Assembly: GCA_035363255.1 (NCBI GenBank) | Contig: DAOSES010000024.1 | Coordinates: 1 to 32,907, forward strand | Direction: 5' to 3' | From: T3SED10-260 sp035363255 | Lineage (GTDB): Bacteria; Caldisericota; Caldisericia; UBA6126 | DNA length: 32,907 nucleotides | Part shown: one piece after another, positions 23,496-30,840 of the stretch | How the letters are laid out: each line of letters starts with the position of its first letter | How positions within the stretch are numbered: the first letter of the stretch is position 1 | Position numbers and translations under genes: made by a program | The notes under the pieces: model-generated | What the model saw: the letters and a program-made list of their open reading frames with translations, nothing else | Told to the model about the DNA's origin: nothing | Databases searched by the model: none

Positions 23496-23524
23496 TTGAC
23501 ATTTATCTATATCTCAACCATTAT
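23496..23524 (+). promoter_or_regulatory. Promoter upstream of the WYL regulator
   Basis: A perfect TTGACA (23496-23501), 17 bases, then CATTAT (23519-23524), four of six. A start near 23531 would leave a leader of about 195 bases containing the inverted repeats. Confidence 0.45.
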
Positions 23525-23580
23525 TGTTTCCCAGGTGTTGTGTGTAATGCCTTTTAAGATGATTTTTTTGTTCAACGTGT

Positions 23581-23597
23581 TTGATGATTAATCAAAG
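23581..23597. promoter_or_regulatory. Palindrome TTTGAT-N5-ATCAAA, operator candidate
   Basis: Perfect 6-bp arms (23581-23586 and 23592-23597) around GATTA. The HTH-bearing WYL protein encoded downstream is the obvious candidate binder, but this is only positional inference. Confidence 0.3.
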
Positions 23598-23641
23598 CTT
23601 CATTGTTTTACCCTGATTAAATACTGCTATTGAAAATCAAA

Positions 23642-23679
23642 ATGTCGCAAGTGCATCGTCCCCATAGTATCTGCGACAT
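23642..23679. repeat. Inverted repeat ATGTCGCA-N22-TGCGACAT
   Basis: Perfect 8-bp arms at 23642-23649 and 23672-23679 enclose a 22-base loop. It lies 46 bases before the WYL start codon and could be a leader hairpin or a protein-binding site. Confidence 0.5.
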
Positions 23680-23725
23680 ATTGACCTGGGGAGGTTTAGG
23701 AATACTATTATAATGGAGGTAATAT

Positions 23726-24631
23726 ATGAGCAATATTCACCGTATTAGGTGGATTGACCAGCAGATTAGAAATAGAGCTTATCCCAATTGCAAAACGATA
23801 GCAGAGCAGTTTGAAATTTCGATTCGTCAAGCTTCTCGAGACATTGAATACCTCCGATATTCCCTGGATGCCCCTCTGGAATACTGTCATGAACACCAGG
23901 GATATTGTTATCAGGAGGATGCGTTTGCGCTTCCCTCCCTCTTTATCACCAAGGAAGACCGCAAAGTCCTTTCCTATTTGGCTGGACAATACCGCATGAA
24001 CTCATCAGATCAAGCACTTCGCCTGGCTGAGTTGCTTCAAAAGATATCGGGTGAACTGGAGGGAGAAGCTGCTCTCTCGTGGCCAGTTCCAGAGTTGCCC
24101 TTACACCCCTCGCTGGTAAAAAAGTATCACCTCCTGGATCGCGCGATGAAGGAAAAAACAAAAGTGCATATGAAATATTTCAGCAATAGCAACGATATTA
24201 CCACGCGTACTATTCATCCCTATCAATGGCTCCAATCATTCGGAAATTTGTATTTGATAGCTTTCTGCGAAAAACGGAAGGATACTCGTATGTTTAGGTT
24301 GGATCGTATCCGCAAGCTTCAAGCTTTAAGCGAAACCTATGTAGTCGCCTCGGATTTTAACAGCAAGCGATTCAGAGACATCTCTTCCAGAAGGCTTTGT
24401 CAACCCTATCAAGCAATAATTCAATGGGATCGAGCCATAGTCCTTCCAATGAGCTCTGCATTCCAGTCCAAAACCCTACCAAATCATACCCATGAGGTTC
24501 AATTTGAAAGCTCAAAACAGCTTTTTTCAAGTCTTCTCTCTCTTGCTGAACCTTTTAAGATTATCTCTCCACCCTGGCTCAAGGACCAATACGACAGATT
24601 TTTAAGACTTTTTTCTGAAAAAAATGCCTAA
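23726..24631 (+). CDS. WYL-domain transcriptional regulator (HTH-WYL)
   Basis: The start is ATG 23726 with GGAGG six bases upstream. Of 301 aa, residues 1-65 form a DeoR/HTH_11-like winged helix (IRNRAYPNCKTIAEQFEI, then SIRQASRDIEYLR as recognition helix). The WYL domain spans about 140-215, with the variant motif LYLIAFC in place of WYLIAYC and the ligand/nucleic-acid-contact RMFRLDRIRKLQ. The C-terminal extension includes IQWDRAIVLPM. WYL regulators respond to nucleic acid or nucleotide ligands and often control defence or stress genes. Here it is the first gene of a run with a BtrH-like protein, SppA and copper genes, so its regulon cannot be read from context. Confidence 0.9.
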   Translation: MSNIHRIRWIDQQIRNRAYPNCKTIAEQFEISIRQASRDIEYLRYSLDAPLEYCHEHQGYCYQEDAFALPSLFITKEDRKVLSYLAGQYRMNSSDQALRLAELLQKISGELEGEAALSWPVPELPLHPSLVKKYHLLDRAMKEKTKVHMKYFSNSNDITTRTIHPYQWLQSFGNLYLIAFCEKRKDTRMFRLDRIRKLQALSETYVVASDFNSKRFRDISSRRLCQPYQAIIQWDRAIVLPMSSAFQSKTLPNHTHEVQFESSKQLFSSLLSLAEPFKIISPPWLKDQYDRFLRLFSEKNA

Positions 24632-24661
24632 ATGGCTAATCTTTCTCATTGGAGGTAAATC

Positions 24662-25636
24662 ATGAGCAAGCCATGTATTTCTGATCTTCATATCACCCCT
24701 TCCTGGTGCTCCTATGCCGGATCTATGCACGGAATTCTGCAATCTGCTGGATGGTGGAAAGAGGAATTCTGGAAATTCTACGGGCTTTCAGGAATAGCAT
24801 GGCATTTTATTGTGCATGAAACCTGCTGTCCAAGCTCTATCACGGTGTACCATTGGACCAACGAGCACTATTATGCCATGGATCGACTAGGCATTTTTAC
24901 CTCCTCCGATGAGATGTTTTTCAGCCCTTCACTCAACACATTCAAGCACTTGCAAAAAGTGTGTGAAACAAAGATAAAAAATTGCATAGATAAAGGCAAA
25001 GGAGTTTTAATCTGGGCACCAAGCCCTTGTTTGGAATTTGGCATCATCAAAGGATATGACGATACTCAGGGAATTTTCATCACTGAAGCGATCAATGATA
25101 AGCACCCCGATCCTTTGTTATACGAAAACCTGGGTCTTGGTGAGGTGCCAATTTTGTATTGTCAGTATCCCTTGAGTCAGGTAAATATCCCTCTGGAAAA
25201 AGCCATCGCTTCCAGTTTGCGTTACGGGCTTTCAGAATGGAAAAAAGACAGCCATATTCACCCTCAGTATGCTTGCGGAAAAAAAGCTTATGATTTGTGG
25301 ATTCAGGCAATGGATCACCCCAAGCTGAATGGGTTTGGACTGGCTTATCTTCTGGCAGTCTATCATGAAGCCCGTCAAACACTTCATCATTTCCTTGAGT
25401 GGTTGAACGTGGAAAGTAATGAATTTCCTGGAGTGGAGGAAGCAGTCCTGTTATACCAGCAGGTAACAGACTATTTCGAACAGATGTGTCAAATCTGGCC
25501 CTTTATGCCCAAAGAGCAAGAACGAGAAGCACCAAAACAGGAACTGCGCCAGGAATTAAAAAACTTACTCCAAAAAGCTAAAGAGCGAGAAACTGTAGCA
25601 ATGAAAGCTATTGAAAAAGCCCTTCATCTTCATTAG
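24662..25636 (+). CDS. BtrH/C39-peptidase-like protein, function unknown
   Basis: The start is ATG 24662 with GGAGG upstream, 30 bases after the WYL gene. The 324-aa product has a papain-like feel: SWCSYAGSMHGILQSAG puts Cys14 at the head of a helix, followed by FYGLSGIAWHFIVH, and later VLIWAPSPCLEFGIIKGYDD then GIFITEAIN, the strand pair that carries the catalytic His in C39/BtrH relatives. The usual His before GYDD is not evident (LEFGIIKGYDD), so activity is doubtful. The C-terminal third is helical and charged with Glu/Lys repeats. BtrH-like domains act in acyl transfer or peptide handling. The assignment is tentative. Confidence 0.55.
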   Translation: MSKPCISDLHITPSWCSYAGSMHGILQSAGWWKEEFWKFYGLSGIAWHFIVHETCCPSSITVYHWTNEHYYAMDRLGIFTSSDEMFFSPSLNTFKHLQKVCETKIKNCIDKGKGVLIWAPSPCLEFGIIKGYDDTQGIFITEAINDKHPDPLLYENLGLGEVPILYCQYPLSQVNIPLEKAIASSLRYGLSEWKKDSHIHPQYACGKKAYDLWIQAMDHPKLNGFGLAYLLAVYHEARQTLHHFLEWLNVESNEFPGVEEAVLLYQQVTDYFEQMCQIWPFMPKEQEREAPKQELRQELKNLLQKAKERETVAMKAIEKALHLH

Positions 25637-25686
25637 TCTAAGAATCGGAGTAAAATGTTAGTTGATATGAGAAAGGAGCGATGTGT

Positions 25687-26637
25687 ATGAAAAAAGCCAG
25701 AGTAAAAAAAGCTAGGCGAGTGCCTTGGACAGGATTGATTGTTATGTTGATTTCTACCGTTTTGCTGACCTGCACCTGGTCTTGCAGATCTCCACGCCCT
25801 TCCTCTACTTCCATCAAACCAAGCCAGGCAGTCTCTCTCATTGAGCTTAGCGGAGTCATCAGCAATGAAGCTCCTGGAGGGTTTGGATCGAGCGCAAGCA
25901 TTAGCCCCCGAGCTGTCAAAGAGCTTTTAGATAAAGCTGAAAAAGATCCCTCCTCACTTTTGGTGCTTTCTATCAGCAGTCCTGGTGGTTCGGTTGCTCC
26001 TACCCAGGAAATATATGAACATTTGCTGCATTTCAAGCAGAAAAGTGGAAAGAAGATATATTTCTGGATGAGAGATGTAGCAGCTTCCGGAGGATACTAT
26101 ATTGCCTGCCCCGCGGATAAGATTTATGCGATGCCTACCACCATCACCGGAAGTATCGGGGTTATACTTCAATTGATTAATTATGAAGAGCTGATGGCTA
26201 AAATTGGAATCAAGGAACAAAATCTAACAAGCGGAAAATTCAAAGATATGGGCTCTCCAGGTAAACCCTTGAGTGCTGAAGTTCAAGCTATGCTTCAAAC
26301 CCTTGTGGATGAACAATTCGATCTCTTCTTCCAAACAGTTTTAAAACATCGCAATATCCCCGAAGAAAAACTTCGGGAGCTTGCCCAGGGGCAAATTTTT
26401 ACTGGCTCACAAGCCCAGAAAAATGGCTTGATCGATGGAGTTATGAGCTGGTATGAGTTTGAATCCCAGATAAAAACAGATATGAATTGGACCGAGGAGT
26501 TTCAATGGATCCGACATAAACAAAAAACCAGCTTTTGGTCCTGGCTGGAAAGCAGGATACCATTCTCAGATTTCAATCTATGGCAAAGCATTCAGAACCG
26601 ACCCACCTTTGAACTACAATTCCGATGGAAACCATAA
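25687..26637 (+). CDS. sppA: Signal peptide peptidase SppA-type serine protease (S49)
   Basis: SppA degrades leftover signal peptides and membrane peptides at the outer face of the cytoplasmic membrane. The ribosome site AAGGAG (25673-25678) fits ATG 25687 (8 bases) better than ATG 25681 (2 bases). The 316-aa product has a basic N-terminus and one hydrophobic segment (about 14-30); LLTC or TWSC are poor lipoboxes, so it is more likely a membrane anchor. The Ser/Lys dyad is Ser134 (DVAASGGYY) and Lys186 (SGKFKDMGSP), with the same 52-residue spacing as the Bacillus enzyme. SSPGGSV (97-103, from the ATG 25687) and GSIGVI are also conserved. The end overlaps copA by 13 bases. Confidence 0.92.
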   Translation: MKKARVKKARRVPWTGLIVMLISTVLLTCTWSCRSPRPSSTSIKPSQAVSLIELSGVISNEAPGGFGSSASISPRAVKELLDKAEKDPSSLLVLSISSPGGSVAPTQEIYEHLLHFKQKSGKKIYFWMRDVAASGGYYIACPADKIYAMPTTITGSIGVILQLINYEELMAKIGIKEQNLTSGKFKDMGSPGKPLSAEVQAMLQTLVDEQFDLFFQTVLKHRNIPEEKLRELAQGQIFTGSQAQKNGLIDGVMSWYEFESQIKTDMNWTEEFQWIRHKQKTSFWSWLESRIPFSDFNLWQSIQNRPTFELQFRWKP

Positions 26638-28835
26638 ACAAGAGCACGGAAGTGAAATGGACTTTTAAAGTCCTGGGTATGACTTGCATATCCTGTGCAA
26701 ATCGAGTCGAAAAAGTATTAAGCAAAGTGCCTGGTGTGAATTTTGCTACCATCAACCTTGCCACCGAAACAGGCTTTGTGCTGAGCACTCAGGATACAAG
26801 CTGGGAGCAATTGCGAAAGGCTGTCCAAAAATCGGGCTATGATATCACCCAGGAAATCGATCGTGAAAGCGATAAGAAACGGTGGAGGCAAAATCGGTTT
26901 AATCTTATTATCGCACTGCTCTTTACTGTTCCTTTGACGGTGTGGATGATCATTCATATGACCAGCTCTCACCACGGTTCTTCGATGGCTTATCTTAACT
27001 TTGAGCTCCTGGCTTCTACCATCGTGATTTTTTTTGCAGGGCGCAAAACTCTCAAAGGAGCCTGGATTGCTCTCAGTCATGGACACACCAATATGGATAC
27101 CCTCATTTCCCTTGGCTCTCTAACTTCCTGGCTTACTGCGATCTTGTATTTTGCTAACCATTGGGGGCTCATTGTGATCGATATCCTTTCTTTTGGAGCT
27201 ATTGGAGCGATGATCATGGCTCTTCATCTCAGTGGAAGGTCGATTGAATCCTGGCTTAGAGATCGAGCAGCCCGAGAAATCAAGGTTTTACTCCAGATCA
27301 AATCCAGTTCCGCCCGGTGGGTATCCCCTGAGGGTGATTTGATGCTACCAATTGAGGCCATCAAGGAAGGCTGGTTGCTAAAGGTTCTTCCTGGAGAGCG
27401 CATAGCTCTGGACGGACTGGTTAAGGAAGGTCATAGCTCGGTGGATGAATCCATGATTAACGGAGAACCCATTCCCAACGAAAAGCATCCAGGAGACCAT
27501 CTTACTGGAGCATCCATCAATTTAACAGGTGTTTTGACTTTCGAAGTTACGCGAACAGGCGAAAACACCTTTTTAGCTCAAATGATTAAGCTCATTCAAG
27601 AAGCCCAGGGCACTAAAGTTCCCATTCAGGCACTTGCAGACAAGCTAACCACTTGGTTCGTCCCTGTTGTTTTACTGCTTGCTCTAGTGAGTGGTGCATT
27701 CTGGTGGATTAGTTTCGATAGAATGCAGGCTTTTTACCTTGGATCTCGTTCAATCTTACCCTGGATTCTCAAAACCGATGACGCTTTTTCTTTTGCGCTT
27801 TTTTCCTTTGTAGCTACCCTCGTGATAGCCTGCCCTTGTGCTCTTGGCCTTGCTACTCCCATGGCTTTGATCAGTGGAACGGGCTTGTCGGCCAAAAAAG
27901 GTATTATGATTCGCAACGGCGAAGCTATCCAAACTTCCACTCAAATGGAAGTTATTTTGCTGGATAAAACAGGCACCCTAACCCTTGGTGAGCCTCGAGT
28001 AGTCAAAATCTCTCTTCCTGAAAGCGAAATTCCAGTAGTCGCATCGATCGAACGCCAATCTCATCATCCGCTTGCAAGAGCAGTCAGCCAAATTGCTTCA
28101 GATCAACTCGAATTGAAAGAGGTAAAAGAAATCGCTGGGTCTGGGATAAGTGGATCCTATCAAAACGACCAGTACTTTGTTGGAAAAGCAAGGGACCCAA
28201 AAGTGTATGAAAACTATTACAAACAAGGTCAATCGGTGGTGGAATGCCTGAAAAATGATCAACTAACAGGATACCTGGTGCTCGAAGACCCCATACGCGA
28301 GGATGCATTCGCTATTATTTCCTGGATGAAACAACACAAAATGCTTCCCGTGATGGTTAGCGGAGATCATCAAGCCACTGCAGAGCTTGTGGCTTCCAAA
28401 ACAGGAATCGATGAAGTATATGCTCAGGTCTTACCCTCTGATAAATTGGATATTGTTAGAAAATATCAGGCAAAAGGCATGAAAGTCATGATGGTGGGCG
28501 ATGGGATGAATGATGCTGCTGCTTTAAAGGGTGCAGATATTGGCGTAGCAGTGGGATCAGGAACGGACCTTGCCATTGATAATGCCGACATTATCCTCCT
28601 GAAGGAAGGAATTTCAGGAATTCGAGACATGATGATCATTTCCCTGAGCACTTTTTCAGTGATTCGTCAAAACCTTTTTTGGGCCTTTTTATACAATCTC
28701 ATAGCTATTCCAGCCGCAATGATGGGATGGTTACATCCTGCCATCGCCGAAACAGCCATGGCTCTTAGCTCTATTACTGTTATTTTAAATTCTCTGCGTA
28801 TTCCATCAATTAGCAAAAGGAGACAGAACCCATGA
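26625..28835 (+). CDS. copA: Cu(+)-exporting P1B-type ATPase
   Basis: CopA exports Cu(I) from the cytoplasm. The 736-aa protein has one N-terminal HMA domain (GMTCISC, Cys21/Cys24), eight membrane spans, the CPC motif at 403-405, the phosphorylation site DKTGT (Asp447), the nucleotide-binding His-Pro in SHHPLARAV (481-482) and the hinge GDGMNDAAALKGADIG. YN in span 7 and MALSS in span 8 complete the Cu(I)-subtype signature. The actuator loop reads INGEP instead of the usual TGEP/TGES; the catalytic Glu is kept. ATG 26625 overlaps sppA by 13 bases with no clear ribosome site; GTG 26652 is an alternative. It overlaps the chaperone gene by four bases. Confidence 0.95.
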   Translation: METINKSTEVKWTFKVLGMTCISCANRVEKVLSKVPGVNFATINLATETGFVLSTQDTSWEQLRKAVQKSGYDITQEIDRESDKKRWRQNRFNLIIALLFTVPLTVWMIIHMTSSHHGSSMAYLNFELLASTIVIFFAGRKTLKGAWIALSHGHTNMDTLISLGSLTSWLTAILYFANHWGLIVIDILSFGAIGAMIMALHLSGRSIESWLRDRAAREIKVLLQIKSSSARWVSPEGDLMLPIEAIKEGWLLKVLPGERIALDGLVKEGHSSVDESMINGEPIPNEKHPGDHLTGASINLTGVLTFEVTRTGENTFLAQMIKLIQEAQGTKVPIQALADKLTTWFVPVVLLLALVSGAFWWISFDRMQAFYLGSRSILPWILKTDDAFSFALFSFVATLVIACPCALGLATPMALISGTGLSAKKGIMIRNGEAIQTSTQMEVILLDKTGTLTLGEPRVVKISLPESEIPVVASIERQSHHPLARAVSQIASDQLELKEVKEIAGSGISGSYQNDQYFVGKARDPKVYENYYKQGQSVVECLKNDQLTGYLVLEDPIREDAFAIISWMKQHKMLPVMVSGDHQATAELVASKTGIDEVYAQVLPSDKLDIVRKYQAKGMKVMMVGDGMNDAAALKGADIGVAVGSGTDLAIDNADIILLKEGISGIRDMMIISLSTFSVIRQNLFWAFLYNLIAIPAAMMGWLHPAIAETAMALSSITVILNSLRIPSISKRRQNP

Positions 28836-29035
28836 AAACTTATCAGCTTTCGGTTCCCGATATGCATTGCATGCATTGTGTAAAAACCATTACCAAACTG
28901 CTCGAAACAGCACATGTGAAGGATTTTACTATTTCACTTGAAAACAAACAAATCATCCTCAGCACTGATAAGATTGAGGAAATAATTCAAAGCTTGAGTG
29001 AAGCAGGATACGAGAGCACGATTGAAACCCGGTAA
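28832..29035 (+). CDS. copZ: CopZ-like copper chaperone (HMA domain)
   Basis: The 67-aa product is a lone HMA domain with MHCMHC (Cys13, Cys16), the Cu(I)-binding MxCxxC loop with an extra His and Met. It would pass copper to CopA's N-terminal HMA domain in the cytoplasm. The start is ATG 28832, overlapping the copA stop (ATGA) with an AAAGGAGA-type ribosome site upstream (28815-28822 region). The length is normal and the fold pattern (strand-helix-strand-strand-helix-strand) can be followed through IEEIIQSLSEAGYEST. The 3' end overlaps the following permease frame, whose start is uncertain. Confidence 0.9.
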   Translation: MKTYQLSVPDMHCMHCVKTITKLLETAHVKDFTISLENKQIILSTDKIEEIIQSLSEAGYESTIETR

Positions 29036-29939
29036 AATCTGGGCGAGTCTGGCAATTCTTCTTGCAGTAACTCTTTGGGGTTTATCCTTTGTGAGCATGA
29101 AGATTGTGATAAACTCGGGTTTGCCCCCCTACACGATGATTACTCTACGCTATTTTATCGTAGTCATGGTTTTGGCTTTTATCTTTGTTTCGAAATCTCA
29201 GTATAAAAGCACCAAACCCTCTCGAAAAGATCGTAGCCTGTTTCTTTGGAGCGGAGCTATCGGTATTACTGCCTACTTCCTGTTTGAAGCCAAGGGTATT
29301 TCTCTCACTACTGCTTCCAGTGCTTCCATTATCATTGCCATGGTGCCTGTCTTTTCTTTTCTTGCAGATAAGATTTTTTTCCATCAACGAAGTAATTTTA
29401 TCCAAATTCTTGGCATCATTCTATCGATTATTGGAGTATATGCCATATTTTCAGTATCTCTTGAACCATTCCACACTGCCAGCCATCCTTTATTAGGCAA
29501 TATTCTCATGTTGGGAGCTTGTTTTTGCTGGGTAGGCTATTCGGTCTTGAGCAAAGCCCTTCATCAACGTTTTTCCAGTTTCTATATCACCACAATGCAG
29601 GGTTTTTATGGATTTTTGTTTCTTATTCCCTTTGCTTTGTTGGAGTTTCCAGCCTGGGTGCCGGTGTCTGGTATGGCTTGGCTTCATCTTTTTTTTCTAG
29701 CAGTTTTATGCTCTGTTTTAGCTTACTATTTATACAACATAGCTTTGAAAGCCTTGGGCATCACCGTGGTTTCGGTCTATGTCAATCTGATTCCTGTGGT
29801 GGGAGTTCTTGGAAGTGTGCTTATACTGCGCGAGCCTGTTTATCCTGCCCAATGGCTGGGAGGATCCTTGATAGTTATCTCTTTGTTTATGGTTCATCAC
29901 ACCTCAAACGAGGTCAGCACCCTTCATGAGCACCCCTAA
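28998..29939 (+). CDS. EamA/DMT-family permease 1
   Basis: The product (313 aa from GTG 28998) has ten hydrophobic spans in two EamA repeats of about 140 aa each, as for a full-length drug/metabolite transporter. The opening AVTLWGLSFVSMKI and the second-half IVAL-like GITVVSVYVNLIPVVGVLGS match the family. The start is uncertain: GTG 28998 lacks a ribosome site and overlaps copZ by 38 bases, while TTG 29022 has GAGAG five bases upstream. The substrate is unknown; relatives move amino acids, sugars or small metabolites. The 3' end overlaps the second permease by 14 bases. Placement after copper genes gives no clear hint of the cargo. Confidence 0.88.
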   Translation: MKQDTRARLKPGKIWASLAILLAVTLWGLSFVSMKIVINSGLPPYTMITLRYFIVVMVLAFIFVSKSQYKSTKPSRKDRSLFLWSGAIGITAYFLFEAKGISLTTASSASIIIAMVPVFSFLADKIFFHQRSNFIQILGIILSIIGVYAIFSVSLEPFHTASHPLLGNILMLGACFCWVGYSVLSKALHQRFSSFYITTMQGFYGFLFLIPFALLEFPAWVPVSGMAWLHLFFLAVLCSVLAYYLYNIALKALGITVVSVYVNLIPVVGVLGSVLILREPVYPAQWLGGSLIVISLFMVHHTSNEVSTLHEHP

Positions 29940-30840
29940 GAAACCAAAATCACAAGGGATCGCTCTTTGGATTGCCTTATCCATCCTTTCCTGGTCTTCG
30001 GTGGCTTCAGCATGCAAATGGACTCTGGAGTATATCGATAGCTCGTGGACCTTGTTTTTTTCCTCTCTGACCTCTGCTGTTGTGCTCTTTATCTTGTTGC
30101 TTTTTCATCCCTCCTGCTCTGTTAATCAAAAACTAAAATGGAAGTATCTCTTGATGGGCTTTCTAAACCCCTTTCTCTACTATTTTATTCTCTTTGAAGC
30201 CTATCGAATGTCTCCTGCTCAGGAAGCCTTAGTGCTCAATTATACCTGGGCTATTTTGTTAGCGCTTCTATCCGCGATATATTTTCGAAAGGCTCTGAAA
30301 TGGAAATCATTATTGGGTATGCTGATCAGTTTTTTGGGGGTATATGTGGTGGTATCCAAAGGAAGCATTTTTTTACCACAGTGGTCTCTTGGTAATGGTC
30401 TAGCTCTTGTCAGCGCAGTAGTTTGGGCAGTCTATTGGGTGCTCAACATGAAGGAAGAAGGCTCTCCCCTTCCCGCTTTGTTTGTCCAGTTTTCAAGCGC
30501 TAGTCTTCTGGTATTGCTTTTCAACCTTGCGGTTTTTCCCATTCCAAGGACTTTTAGCTTGTGGGGTATCGCAGGAAGTATATATTTGGGTATTTTTGAG
30601 ATGAGCCTTCCATTTTTTTGGTGGTTATTGGCTTTGAAACGATCTGAGCAAACTTCTCAAACTATCCATTGGGTATATCTCTCCCCTATTCTCTCTATGG
30701 TTTGGATAGCCATTCTTTTAAAAGAAGAAATCAGACTTTATTCTATTCTGGGTTTGATCCTCGTTTTGATGGGTATTTTGCTGGGAAAAGGGATCAATCC
30801 AAATCTAGATAAGAGGAACCGAGAAATTCCTGCAGGATAG
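29926..30840 (+). CDS. EamA/DMT-family permease 2
   Basis: The 304-aa product also has about ten spans and two EamA halves, with WIALSILSWSSVASACKWTL opening and a GLILVLMGILLGKG end. ATG 29926 lies within the last 14 bases of permease 1, so translation is coupled. The two permeases are only distantly alike, so this is not a recent tandem duplication. Each alone is complete, yet tight coupling leaves open a joint function. Its last 47 bases overlap, on the other strand, the 3' end of the glycosidase-like gene; no intrinsic terminator is visible. Confidence 0.88.
   Translation: MSTPKKPKSQGIALWIALSILSWSSVASACKWTLEYIDSSWTLFFSSLTSAVVLFILLLFHPSCSVNQKLKWKYLLMGFLNPFLYYFILFEAYRMSPAQEALVLNYTWAILLALLSAIYFRKALKWKSLLGMLISFLGVYVVVSKGSIFLPQWSLGNGLALVSAVVWAVYWVLNMKEEGSPLPALFVQFSSASLLVLLFNLAVFPIPRTFSLWGIAGSIYLGIFEMSLPFFWWLLALKRSEQTSQTIHWVYLSPILSMVWIAILLKEEIRLYSILGLILVLMGILLGKGINPNLDKRNREIPAG

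Larger units (their letters stand above)
23435..23725. other. 291-base divergent non-coding region with inverted repeats
   Basis: This gap separates the minus-strand GNAT-like gene from the WYL-regulator operon. No ORF is credible. It holds a good forward promoter, a 6-bp palindrome, an 8-bp stem with a 22-base loop (all listed separately) and a pair of GGGGACG/CGTCCCC inverted segments (23464-23470 and 23657-23663). No RNA family is recognised. Confidence 0.6.

Noticed and set aside
23709..23714. Perfect TATAAT just before the WYL start codon
   Set aside because: Transcription would begin near 23721, downstream of the GGAGG ribosome site at 23715-23719, and no -35 is well spaced (TTGACC is 22 bases away).
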